Origin: an uncultured Ruminococcus sp.
GTDB lineage: Bacteria; Bacillota_A; Clostridia; Oscillospirales; Acutalibacteraceae
Assembly (NCBI GenBank): GCA_902773395.1
Contig: CACYEJ010000096.1
Span: 1-15,171 of the forward strand
Length of the DNA stretch: 15,171 nt
Reading direction: 5' to 3'
In this document: in pieces, positions 1 to 7,354 of the stretch
Layout: every line of letters begins with the position of its first letter
How positions within the stretch are numbered: the stretch's first letter is position 1
Made by a program: the position numbers and the translations under genes
The notes under the pieces: model-generated
The model's input: only the letters and a program-made list of their open reading frames with translations
Told to the model about the DNA's origin: nothing
Database searches by the model: none

Positions 1-501
1 TATGTGTTCATCTGCTATCTGCTCGGACTTCTGCCGCCCGACGAGGTTCAGCCGTTTGATCTGGACGGCAAGCTGAAGCTTGAATATTACAAGCTGCAAA
101 AGACATTCGAGGGCGCGATTGAGCTGAAAGAGGAAACCGGAGCGTTTACACCTGCCACTGCTAAAGGTGCTACAAAGCCCGAGGAAAAGGAACCGCTCGA
201 TGAAATCATAGAGAAAATCAACGAGCAGTATAAGGGCGTTTTCACCGACGCAGACAGAGTCATGGTCGATGTGCTTAAAACCGTCCTCATGCGCGACGAG
301 CACCTGAAAAAGAACGCCAAAACTTCCGACCCACGCATCTTTGCCGAAAGCATTTTTCCCAAAGCCTTCGGAACCGCCGCACAAAACAGCTATATGCAAT
401 CGCAGGACGCCTTCTCTTCGCTTTTTGCAGATCAGGCTAAGTATAACGCTATCATGCATGCACTAAGTTCAATTATCTATAGGGAAATGCGGATCAACTA
501 A
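1..501 (+). CDS. hsdR: Type I restriction endonuclease R subunit, C-terminal fragment (5' end outside window)
   Basis: This is the last 166 codons of a frame already open at base 1, so the true start lies upstream. Type I R subunits carry the nuclease and the ATP-driven DNA translocase motor; this tail is the helical C-terminal region that helps dock R onto the HsdM/HsdS methylase core. The recognisable pattern is YKLQKTFEGAIEL near residue 30, then a charged linker ending in EEKEPLDEIIEKINEQY, then a D/E-K-rich helical end. This order matches the EcoEI-type R C-terminal domain. The catalytic nuclease and helicase motifs are not in the window, so intactness cannot be judged. GC-rich codons (gac, gcc, ctg) differ from the AT-richer genes that follow, consistent with a module boundary near 501. 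Family assignment rests on memory of the family pattern. Confidence 0.8.
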   Translation, partial: YVFICYLLGLLPPDEVQPFDLDGKLKLEYYKLQKTFEGAIELKEETGAFTPATAKGATKPEEKEPLDEIIEKINEQYKGVFTDADRVMVDVLKTVLMRDEHLKKNAKTSDPRIFAESIFPKAFGTAAQNSYMQSQDAFSSLFADQAKYNAIMHALSSIIYREMRIN

Positions 502-648
502 ATAATACAAATTTATTCTTGGAGATTAGTTTGTTGCAAAAGTATATATATCTTGACGAATATAACGAAGTGAATTAAACTATTATGTAGGTTAGATTGA
601 AACGCAGTAGAGAATAATTATTTATTCACAGACTCACGCATGCTATCC
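502..648. other. AT-rich intergenic spacer
   Basis: This gap lies between the hsdR stop and the terminator of the convergent minus-strand gene. It is AT-rich, and I see no reading frame with a ribosome site and no strong hairpin of its own. The plus-strand hsdR transcript may end at the hairpin at 655-680, but no U-run follows that hairpin on this strand. Confidence 0.5.
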
Positions 649-680
649 AAAAAAGAGCGGTCACGAGAGTGTGACCGCTC
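649..680 (-). terminator. Rho-independent terminator of the 692-1636 gene
   Basis: GAGCGGTCAC (655-664) pairs perfectly with GTGACCGCTC (671-680) around a 6-base loop. On the minus strand the stem is followed by six T (complement of A649-654). It begins 12 bases after the stop codon of the minus-strand gene. The sequence shows this directly. Confidence 0.9.
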
Positions 681-691
681 ATAGGAAGTAT

Positions 692-1636
692 TCACTTGTC
701 AAGACGTCCCTTGGCGCGATTCGCGTACTTGGAGATTTGGTCTGCAACCACCTTGGGATCTCTCGAAAGAAGCCTGACGAGTCCCTTGTCTTTTTTGTAA
801 GACTCCTCGGTCAACTTGCTTACGGAAATAATGTTGCGGATGTCCTCAAGGTCGATACAGTATTTGGTAGCGATGTCAATAATGAGCTGAGCGAAGGTGT
901 TTTCATAACCATCGTTGATAATACGTGCTGCAAGATTGCCTGTTTTAATGCCAAGGTGCTTGCTCAAGCGAACAAACACTTCTGTGGGACGAGTGGACAA
1001 CATTGAGATTTCACTAAGGATAACCTTTTTCTTTTCAGCAAGATCTCTAGCCTGCTTGACCTTTTTCTCGGTCAATTCTCTGACTTTTTTAGTCTTGAGT
1101 TTTTTGGTCAGGTCTTTAATGGTTTCGCGCTCAAAAAACATGGCTTCTCCATTGTATGTAGTGTCGCCAATCAGGTCTTCGTAGGTGCATGCATCTTCTT
1201 TATTGACGCGCTGGCTTTTTACGACCTCATTCAAATAGATTAACTCAATGTCTTCGGGCGGAAGCGCTCGATAGCAGTCGTTGACCATATTGTTAACTAT
1301 GCGGTAACAATAATTCTTCTGTTTCTTGAGTGGCTGTTTCAGCACCAAATCAAGTTTGCTGATGATTTTGATAACGCAGTCATTTTTAATATCTTCAGCA
1401 GTAGTTGCTCCGAGCTTTTCAAGTCTTTCTACCTTGTAAATGTTGCCAGGAAGTGGTTCGCCTTTATCGTTCTTTCCACTTGTCTTGGAGCTAAGAGCAT
1501 ATTTTACAAATTCTCCAGTGGCAAACCAGAAAGAATTATATAAAGTCTGGTTAGCCATAAGTGCAGACTGAGTGAAAATGTTCTCCGAATTAATTTTTTT
1601 AAGTGCATTAATGAAGTTTACACATGTTTTTTTCAT
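692..1636 (-). CDS. Hypothetical protein, weakly sigma-factor-like, 314 aa
   Basis: I do not recognise this protein with confidence. Residues 80-125 (EDIKNDCVIKIISKL, then YCYRIVNNMVNDCYRAL) have the spacing and aromatic/Arg pattern of sigma-70 region 2, with an acidic segment after it (about 127-160) as in small sigma factors. Residues 172-208 are a Lys/Glu-rich helix that could be a coiled coil or a nucleic-acid contact. I see no clear region 4 helix-turn-helix. There is no signal peptide or membrane segment. The ATG at 1636 is chosen over the in-frame TTG at 1654 because GAGAGGAG sits 8 bases before the ATG, and the TTG would lie inside that ribosome site. It has its own terminator and is divergent from the 1877 operon, an arrangement typical of a regulator, but that role is inference. 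Confidence 0.85.
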   Translation of the reverse strand: MKKTCVNFINALKKINSENIFTQSALMANQTLYNSFWFATGEFVKYALSSKTSGKNDKGEPLPGNIYKVERLEKLGATTAEDIKNDCVIKIISKLDLVLKQPLKKQKNYCYRIVNNMVNDCYRALPPEDIELIYLNEVVKSQRVNKEDACTYEDLIGDTTYNGEAMFFERETIKDLTKKLKTKKVRELTEKKVKQARDLAEKKKVILSEISMLSTRPTEVFVRLSKHLGIKTGNLAARIINDGYENTFAQLIIDIATKYCIDLEDIRNIISVSKLTEESYKKDKGLVRLLSRDPKVVADQISKYANRAKGRLDK

Positions 1637-1704
1637 GATGAATTCTCCTCTCAATTTTTCCGAGGGAGGAGTTGCTAACGCAATTGATGTGCTTGTCCGT
1701 CCCT

Positions 1705-1733
1705 CTACTAAAAGGATAATCCATGGAGGTCAA
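1705..1733 (-). promoter_or_regulatory. Candidate promoter for the minus-strand gene
   Basis: On the minus strand, TTGACC (complement of 1728-1733) is followed after exactly 17 bases by TAGTAG (complement of 1705-1710). The -35 is good and the -10 mediocre. It would start transcription roughly 65 bases before the ATG at 1636. Confidence 0.35.
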
Positions 1734-1782
1734 GAGTTTGCATGGAGAGAGTCAATGAGAGAACAAGATAAAAAAAAGAATC

Positions 1783-1813
1783 TATCAAGAGTTCAAAGAA
1801 CGCTTTCTTGATA
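1783..1813. promoter_or_regulatory. Nested inverted repeat in the divergent spacer, possible operator
   Basis: TATCAAGA (1783-1790) and TCTTGATA (1806-1813) are perfect inverted arms. Between them lies a smaller palindrome, GTTC AAA GAAC (1791-1801). It sits between the two divergent genes and just upstream of the candidate -10 for the plus-strand operon, so a regulator bound here could affect that operon. No T-run follows, so it is not a terminator. Function is inferred. Confidence 0.35.
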
Positions 1814-1830
1814 AATTCGTGATGATAGAA

Positions 1831-1839
1831 TGTTAAAAT
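1831..1839 (+). promoter_or_regulatory. Candidate extended -10 promoter for the 1877 operon
   Basis: TGTTAAAAT fits an extended -10 (TGn plus TAAAAT). No convincing -35 lies 16-18 bases upstream; the nearest TTGATA (1808-1813) is 20 bases away. Transcription would begin near 1846, about 30 bases before the first start codon. Confidence 0.3.
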
Positions 1840-1876
1840 TAGATAGACGTTTAGTCTAAGAAGGACTGGGAATTCT

Positions 1877-3433
1877 ATGAAGAGTAACAAAATGCTCCGA
1901 GGTCTACAGCACAAGACTGAAGCACCTTATCTGGGCGTTGTTGTTCCTGGAACAGATAAGGAGCCAGCTGTCACTATAGCTGTGCGTGGAGGTACGATCC
2001 GCTATCGTATCATTTCGTATTTGTTGCAAGACATCGACGCAATAACTTGGGAAGGAAATTTAGAGCAAGATGTGTTAGATGATGTGGAAGCATGGGTTCA
2101 CGCCAATCTTCCCATGCTACTTGCGGAGGCGCAACTTCATCATATCATTAAGTTCGACAAAAAATCCAAGTGCTATTATGACTTTCAATCACATACCCTA
2201 TACGAGGCAAATGGATATTACGAAAAAAAAGGAAGTACGGCGGGCGGTTTAAAAAATGCAGCAGCTATTAACGGCAAACCAATAAAGATTCCCAATAGTG
2301 CTGTACCATTTATTGAAAAACTGACAAAACACCCTGGCGTAGGTTTTGAAACCGAGAGTTTTATTGATGAAGCTGTTTACGCCGATGACGACGATGAGGC
2401 TATTGTGAGAGCCAAAAATAATCTTTCTCAAGCATTCTATAAATTCTTAAGATATGACTCATCTATCAAGGACAAGTTTATTAAAGAAAATACAGGAGAC
2501 AGAAAGTTTATATATCTAGGTGAACCACAAGAGTGGTTTGTTGGTGAAAAAATCCAAAATGAGATTCTCACAGTAAAGATGATTTATGATGCAGTTTCTC
2601 AACACGAGATCCTAACGATATGTGATTCGGCAAGGGGAATGCCAACTAATATAGTTTTATCTAAAAATATTACAGCAAAGGAATCCTTAGCTTTTATAGG
2701 CATTGATACAGATTTGTTCGACAATAGATTGATTGACATCAAACAATTCTTTGAAACCAACTATTTTGAGACAGCCGAATTCCTCAAATCCTTACTATCT
2801 AGGTATTGCGTTGTGTTAGATGCAGTATGGGCGCAAATAGCAAAAAATATTAAGAATAACTTTTTACATAGTTTAAGTGCCTCAACATATTTTATCGACA
2901 CAGAAGAAATACCGAATCATCAGTCGGATTATCTGAAAACGTATCCCCTAAATGAGGATCGTCTTGGGATTATCCTAAAACGAATCTATCCTTCTGTAAT
3001 TAAACTTTTCAAAGACTTTGGGTTTGAAGATGATTTTTTCAAAAATTGCGATCTTAAAATAGCATCAGAAGATGGGGGCGTTGATATTAATAAGGCAATC
3101 GACGGCATCGTAGCTTTGCTTCTGATTTGCTTATATTGCGGTCAAACAGCTTGTGTTGATGAAGAACTTAATCGTTTGAAGAAACGGTATCACGGTGAAT
3201 TGCTTAGGCTTATTCACGAAAAGTTTAATTTCATTCCACCTAGTGGTAGCAGAGACAGCCTGTTTGAAGCCTTGCAAATAGGTTTACAAGACTTATTAGC
3301 ACTTCATGGACAGTTATTAAGCGAAGGACAAAATGCAAAGGCGTCGGTAATTGAGAAATTCTTTGATGATTTAAAACTCAGTTATAATGACGAGAATAGT
3401 TTGCTTCCGCCATCAATGGGCAGGGAGCTTTAA
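1877..3433 (+). CDS. Unknown 518-aa protein, first gene of the VirD4-like operon
   Basis: I do not recognise the family. The N-terminal ~90 residues alternate beta-like stretches (VTIAVRGGTIRYRIISYLL) with an amphipathic helix (VEAWVHANLPMLLAEAQLHH). Residues ~100-170 include short polar or aromatic strands, and ~170-518 are mainly predicted helical, with a charged C-terminal third. Leu/Ile/Cys-rich IDGIVALLLICLYCGQ near 415 could be a buried helix; it is too short and isolated to call a membrane protein. There is no signal peptide and no nucleotide-binding motif. AAGAAGGA at 1858-1865 precedes the ATG. The stop is followed within 10 bases by the VirD4-like gene, whose ribosome site overlaps this stop, so the two are probably made together. 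A partner or adaptor of the ATPase is the simplest inference. Confidence 0.85.
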   Translation: MKSNKMLRGLQHKTEAPYLGVVVPGTDKEPAVTIAVRGGTIRYRIISYLLQDIDAITWEGNLEQDVLDDVEAWVHANLPMLLAEAQLHHIIKFDKKSKCYYDFQSHTLYEANGYYEKKGSTAGGLKNAAAINGKPIKIPNSAVPFIEKLTKHPGVGFETESFIDEAVYADDDDEAIVRAKNNLSQAFYKFLRYDSSIKDKFIKENTGDRKFIYLGEPQEWFVGEKIQNEILTVKMIYDAVSQHEILTICDSARGMPTNIVLSKNITAKESLAFIGIDTDLFDNRLIDIKQFFETNYFETAEFLKSLLSRYCVVLDAVWAQIAKNIKNNFLHSLSASTYFIDTEEIPNHQSDYLKTYPLNEDRLGIILKRIYPSVIKLFKDFGFEDDFFKNCDLKIASEDGGVDINKAIDGIVALLLICLYCGQTACVDEELNRLKKRYHGELLRLIHEKFNFIPPSGSRDSLFEALQIGLQDLLALHGQLLSEGQNAKASVIEKFFDDLKLSYNDENSLLPPSMGREL

Positions 3434-3443
3434 GGAGCAGTAT

Positions 3444-5207
3444 ATGATTAGTTCAAACAACCCAAATCTATCACGGCCAGAAGTGTTGTTTCAGGAGTTT
3501 GCCCATCTTGATATAAACACTCACCATTTCTCGGGCAAGAAATCCTTTGATGGTCAAATCGGGGGCTTCCCGCTTTTGTACAACAAGGAGAAACAGCAGC
3601 TAGCTGTAGATGCCACTGACAGTCACACACTTGTCGTTGGCGCATCCGGTAGCAAAAAAACTCGCGCTCTTGTTCTGCCAGCCATCAAGGTTTTAGGTTA
3701 TGCCAGCGAGAGCATGATTATCAATGATCCGAAAGGTGAGCTTTATAACCGCACAGCAGGAGAGCTCCGCGACTTGGGATACAGCATTATTACTGTCAAC
3801 TTGCGTGACCCCTCGGTGGGACACGCATGGAACCCGCTCCAGATACCTTATAGTTACTATAAGGCTGGGGATATGGATAAGGCTGCAGAGTTTGCCAACG
3901 ACATTGCAAACACACTCATACTTGGTGAGATTGCGACTGACGATCCATTCTGGGGCTACTCGGCATATGACTGTTGCTTGGGTCTCATCATGCTTCTTTT
4001 TAAGCTTTGTAAAGAAATGGATTATCCCGACAACGCTGTGAACATCTCAAATCTTTTGCGGCTTAGACGGAAACTGTTTGAGAACGGAGTAAACGCAAAA
4101 AACTCCCCCCTTTGGAAATGGGCAAGCAAAGACGAGTTGATTGCAGCAAGCTTGACGGGAAGCGTTATGACTGCCCAAGATACTATGCGCGGAATTCTTG
4201 CGACCCTTGATCAAAAACTAAGGGCGTTGGCAATACAACCTTCTTTGTTGGAAATGCTAGCTAACTCAAACTTTGATATTGAGGAGATTGGACAGAGCAA
4301 AACAGCGGTTTATCTTATTACTCCGGACGAAAAGACGACCTATTCCTCGATTGTTGCGATGTTTATTTCGCAGAGCTATCAACATCTGATTTATTCTGCC
4401 ACACAAAGTGGCGGACGTTTGGGGATTCGTGTTAACTATATTCTTGATGAGTTTAGCAGCCTTCCCGCCATCGGTAGTGACTTCCCAAGCATGATTTCTG
4501 CTGCAAGATCAAGGAATATACGCTATCTCATTTGTATACAGTCGAAATCACAATTAGTAAAGCGATACAAAGAAGAAGCGGCAACTATCATATCGAATTG
4601 CACAAACTGGGTCGTCTTGTTTACACGAGAACTGGAGCTTCTTCGAGAAGTGTCTGAGTTGTGTGGTCAAAAGAAAGATCGGACGCCAAATGTTTCAGTT
4701 TATGATTTACAACATTTGTCGAAGGATAAGGATGAAGCCCTTTTACTGGCAGGGAAATCAAAACCGTGTCTTGTTAATCTGCTAGATATTGATCGTTTTG
4801 GGGAACGAAGTTACAAAGTTATCGATTTCTATACACCGGAAAGACTTTTGAGATTCAATATTGATTTTTCGGAGCTGCCTGCAGAAGCTAAAGCAATTAT
4901 CGAAGAAGAACGAGCACGAATGTCCGCTTCTTTGAATCCTAGTTTCAACCCATTAAACAAGTCGAGTTCAAGCACTCCTCCTACAACAACTACTCCGCCT
5001 ATAGCAGGAACAAGCTCACCGGAGCAGCAGTTGAATGTAGATGATCTTGTTGCAAAGATAGATAAACGGATTGCTGAGCTGGAAGAGGAAGAACGGAGAG
5101 AAACAAAAATAACAAACACATTTAAACTTAGCCATGTGGTTGATACAATAAAGGACCGCCGTGATGAATTATTTCAAGCCAGCGCAACTGATTCGACCGA
5201 AGAATAA
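3444..5207 (+). CDS. VirD4/TraG-like coupling-type ATPase, soluble form, 587 aa
   Basis: This is a member of the VirD4/TraG (type IV coupling protein) branch of the HerA/FtsK ATPases, which pump DNA or protein through hexameric rings. Visible landmarks are Walker A GASGSKKT (residues 66-73), IINDPKGELY (92-101), NPLQIPY (130-136), the SKTAVYLITPDEKTTYSSI segment (285-303), Walker B YILDEFSSLPAI (332-343) and ISAARSRNIRYLICIQS (351-367). Residues ~492-530 are a Ser/Thr/Pro-rich linker, followed by an acidic helix that may form a coiled coil. Two things are odd. The usual third glycine of Walker A is Lys (K71). There are no N-terminal membrane helices, which most coupling proteins have. The ATG at 3444 follows AAGGAG by 6 bases; a longer frame from 3387 would overlap the upstream gene and lacks a ribosome site. 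No relaxase, VirB4 or pilus gene is nearby, so conjugation is not supported here. Confidence 0.92.
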   Translation: MISSNNPNLSRPEVLFQEFAHLDINTHHFSGKKSFDGQIGGFPLLYNKEKQQLAVDATDSHTLVVGASGSKKTRALVLPAIKVLGYASESMIINDPKGELYNRTAGELRDLGYSIITVNLRDPSVGHAWNPLQIPYSYYKAGDMDKAAEFANDIANTLILGEIATDDPFWGYSAYDCCLGLIMLLFKLCKEMDYPDNAVNISNLLRLRRKLFENGVNAKNSPLWKWASKDELIAASLTGSVMTAQDTMRGILATLDQKLRALAIQPSLLEMLANSNFDIEEIGQSKTAVYLITPDEKTTYSSIVAMFISQSYQHLIYSATQSGGRLGIRVNYILDEFSSLPAIGSDFPSMISAARSRNIRYLICIQSKSQLVKRYKEEAATIISNCTNWVVLFTRELELLREVSELCGQKKDRTPNVSVYDLQHLSKDKDEALLLAGKSKPCLVNLLDIDRFGERSYKVIDFYTPERLLRFNIDFSELPAEAKAIIEEERARMSASLNPSFNPLNKSSSSTPPTTTTPPIAGTSSPEQQLNVDDLVAKIDKRIAELEEEERRETKITNTFKLSHVVDTIKDRRDELFQASATDSTEE

Positions 5208-5218
5208 GGAGGATTTAT

Positions 5219-6235
5219 ATGGAACACGAAGTAATTATTTCTTCTACAGATGAAAACAGTACCGTATTAGAAGAAGCAGAGGCGATTTGCCTCCCTATCA
5301 AAACTGCCAATGCGATAGCACAGACTTACATAGATAACATTTCAAGTGACGACTTATTTGAGGCAGAGGCTGCACTGAAAGATCTTGGGTCACTTGTTCA
5401 TAGAGTGATTCATCAAGCTGTGAAAGCTGGTGATGCCGATGATTGGCATAACTTTGCCGTTGATATTGCTCGAAAGGATTTATATGATCTTGCTTGCGAT
5501 CTTTTGGAGTGTGGCTTGTCCATTTATCCGAAGAACATCGATTTGCTGGCTGATTATCTCCAGTATGGTACTTCTTGCGGAAGAACTGAAAAATGCAAAT
5601 CGTTCTACAAGCTTCTCTCAAAAATCCCGAAGATTCGTTGGGGCTGGCGGGGATACAGTTTCTCAGTTAATTATCTGACATATCTATGGGAGCGGAGCGA
5701 CTCGGAAAAAGAACTGGAAAAGCTTCAAAAAGAGATGCTAAACCTTGCGGCTGAATTCAGAAATAATCTTCCCTTTGATGAGGAAAGCTATCGCTGCGAA
5801 GCTGATATCTATAAATTGCTGCACAAAAAGAAGGAAGAGGAGGAGGTTCTGCGCTTGGCCCTGAGCAATCTCAAGATTGCTCCGAAATGTGCGCTTAGAC
5901 TTTCAGATTTATTGTTTGATCGCGGAGATTATGAAGAAGCATTGACGCTAATCCAGCGTGGACTCCGTGATGCCATGCAAACGCAAAGATCGGTAAATGA
6001 GGGTTATTTATATTACCTGATGGGGCTTACGAAAATGGCTCTTGCACAACAGGAAGAAACTCTGATTTCTGAAGAAACTGCGTGTGGGATTTATGCTGAT
6101 TTCGATATTTCCTTACGACAGGAAGACAGACCAGCATATGTTAACACGATGATAGCAAAAACTATTGTACTTGTAAATAAATCTGGAGTTCCTGTCCCGG
6201 AAAAATATGAGGAACTTAATTACTGGATTCAATAA
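5219..6235 (+). CDS. TPR-like helical repeat protein, 338 aa
   Basis: An all-helical protein with degenerate tetratricopeptide-type pairs. Examples are the helix pair at ~89-125 (YDLACDLLECGLSIYPKNID then LLADYLQYG) and the clearest one at ~224-254 (ALRLSDLLFDRGDYEEALTLIQRGL), which has the TPR G-Y/A-L spacing. A Lys/Glu-rich segment lies at ~162-215. No catalytic motif, signal peptide or membrane helix is visible, so it is probably a cytoplasmic scaffold. Its ribosome site (AAGGAGG, 5206-5212) overlaps the stop of the VirD4-like gene, with only 11 bases between the genes, so translational coupling is likely. By position it may serve as an adaptor for substrate or complex assembly of the ATPase; that is inference from gene order. 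Confidence 0.85.
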   Translation: MEHEVIISSTDENSTVLEEAEAICLPIKTANAIAQTYIDNISSDDLFEAEAALKDLGSLVHRVIHQAVKAGDADDWHNFAVDIARKDLYDLACDLLECGLSIYPKNIDLLADYLQYGTSCGRTEKCKSFYKLLSKIPKIRWGWRGYSFSVNYLTYLWERSDSEKELEKLQKEMLNLAAEFRNNLPFDEESYRCEADIYKLLHKKKEEEEVLRLALSNLKIAPKCALRLSDLLFDRGDYEEALTLIQRGLRDAMQTQRSVNEGYLYYLMGLTKMALAQQEETLISEETACGIYADFDISLRQEDRPAYVNTMIAKTIVLVNKSGVPVPEKYEELNYWIQ

Positions 6236-6267
6236 GATTGTGAGCAACCTAGAAGATGGTGAGTATT

Positions 6268-7230
6268 ATGAGTGCTGATATTGCAAAACTGAATAAACAG
6301 GTTAATCAATTCTGTAGTAACCCAAGTCCTCTGTTTCTTGACGATACACAGATTCTTTTGAAGGAACTTCTTAAGGCGTTCTGCTACGAAGAGGATTTCT
6401 TGAGGCGCAACAAATTGGAACAACTTCTCGGTATGATTCGTCGCGCTTCAGAGACAAACGTGTCAACCTATGCGCGCGTTCTTCATTCCATCGCGTTTGA
6501 AGAATATAAAGCCGGGAATATTGACTTTGCAGAATACTTGTTCCGCAGTGCATGTGATTTAGTTGATGACAATTCCCTCAACAACAATTTGGCCTATGTT
6601 CTTCGAAGGAAAAGGGATGATTCGATTAACAGCTGTGAGGTTATTACATTGCTTCTCCCAGGTGTTCAAGAACGAGAACCATTCTGCCTCATAAATATGG
6701 GTCTGCTCTTTGCCTTAAGGCTTTCCACTCCTGATGATTGGAAAACCGCCGATGAGCTGTTCGCTTTGTTGCCTAACGGACTAACTGGAGCTGATTCCTG
6801 GTGGGAAAAGCTAGGCAAAAATAATGAATCTGAGGGCTACCTGGTTCATTTCTTCCTCTTACGACACGATAAAATCGAACGAAGCAACTTAGGTTCGATA
6901 AAGAGTATAACTTTGCGGTTGGCAAGGAGTATTGATGGATTTCCCGAGTGGCTTGCGAAGGATTATGCCATTGAGACGCTCGATGATGTAATTGAATGCC
7001 TGGATGATCCGGACTTTGATGCGATTCTTGAAGACTTCCTTGAGAAGATGCCATGTTCAAGGGAAAGTGTCGAGGAAATGCTGGAAACCGTCTCCGCCTT
7101 GGATCTCTGGCCGGTGTACAATAAACTGCTGACGGATTGTGTTGCTTTGCTTTCGACGGAAGAACTGGCAAAGTTAAAAACCGATTATAAAGAAAATTTC
7201 TCCATTCCGCTTCCTGGCGAGGACGAATAG
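6268..7230 (+). CDS. TPR-like protein, 320 aa, last gene of the tight operon
   Basis: A helical protein with one recognisable TPR-like unit (about residues 64-110: SIAFEEYKAGNIDFAEYLF then NNNLAYVLRR) and a longer run of amphipathic helices after it. The C-terminal part is acidic (DDPDFDAILEDFLEKM around 240-255). No enzyme motif is visible. The ATG at 6268 is preferred because GGTGAG lies just before it; an in-frame ATG at 6256 has only a purine patch directly abutting it, so the start is uncertain by four codons. It lies 32 bases after the preceding TPR gene and is probably co-transcribed with the ATPase. The two TPR proteins do not look like simple duplicates of each other by eye. Confidence 0.82.
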   Translation: MSADIAKLNKQVNQFCSNPSPLFLDDTQILLKELLKAFCYEEDFLRRNKLEQLLGMIRRASETNVSTYARVLHSIAFEEYKAGNIDFAEYLFRSACDLVDDNSLNNNLAYVLRRKRDDSINSCEVITLLLPGVQEREPFCLINMGLLFALRLSTPDDWKTADELFALLPNGLTGADSWWEKLGKNNESEGYLVHFFLLRHDKIERSNLGSIKSITLRLARSIDGFPEWLAKDYAIETLDDVIECLDDPDFDAILEDFLEKMPCSRESVEEMLETVSALDLWPVYNKLLTDCVALLSTEELAKLKTDYKENFSIPLPGEDE

Positions 7231-7271
7231 AAGCTTCTTGGAGAATAGCTGATTCTCCCCGTATTCAGAGA
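7225..7271 (+). repeat. 47-bp direct repeat, copy 1
   Basis: This matches 8691-8737 at 44 of 47 positions by eye. It begins within the last codons of the 6268-7230 gene (GAATAG includes its stop) and contains an inverted repeat, GGAGAAT (7240-7246) with ATTCTCC (7252-7258). The three differences are clustered in the loop region of that hairpin. Confidence 0.85.
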
Positions 7272-7290
7272 CGAACCGAATACGGGGAGA
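7240..7290 (+). promoter_or_regulatory. Two mutually exclusive hairpins between operon and Sel1 gene (attenuator-like)
   Basis: Segment 7252-7258 can pair with 7240-7246 (7 bp). Alternatively TCTCCCCGTATTC (7254-7266) pairs with GAATACGGGGAGA (7278-7290), a perfect 13-bp stem with an 11-base loop. The two folds compete for the same bases. No U-run follows the large stem, so it is not a classical intrinsic terminator. It could be an mRNA 3'-end stabiliser, a processing site or a regulatory switch. The pairing is visible in the sequence; the role is inferred. Confidence 0.5.
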
Positions 7291-7354
7291 TTGTAAAGGT
7301 TTACTGGTTTCTTGATGAATAAGATCTGAGTAATCTTGAATTAGGAGAAAAACA

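Noticed and set aside
655..680. Hairpin as a terminator for hsdR on the plus strand
   Set aside because: The stem is symmetric, but no T-run follows it on the plus strand; the T-run exists only on the minus strand.
671..1184. Plus-strand open frames opposite the 692-1636 gene
   Set aside because: They lie antisense to a better-supported gene with a ribosome site and its own terminator, and their translations show no family pattern.
3654..3660. A-run in the Walker A region as a frameshift
   Set aside because: The frame is continuous, with coupling-protein motifs on both sides, so there is no frameshift; only a substitution error would remain possible.
3444..5207. Reading the VirD4-like gene as evidence for an integrative conjugative element
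   Set aside because: No relaxase, VirB4-type ATPase, integrase, membrane channel protein or origin of transfer is visible, and the protein lacks the membrane helices expected of a coupling protein.
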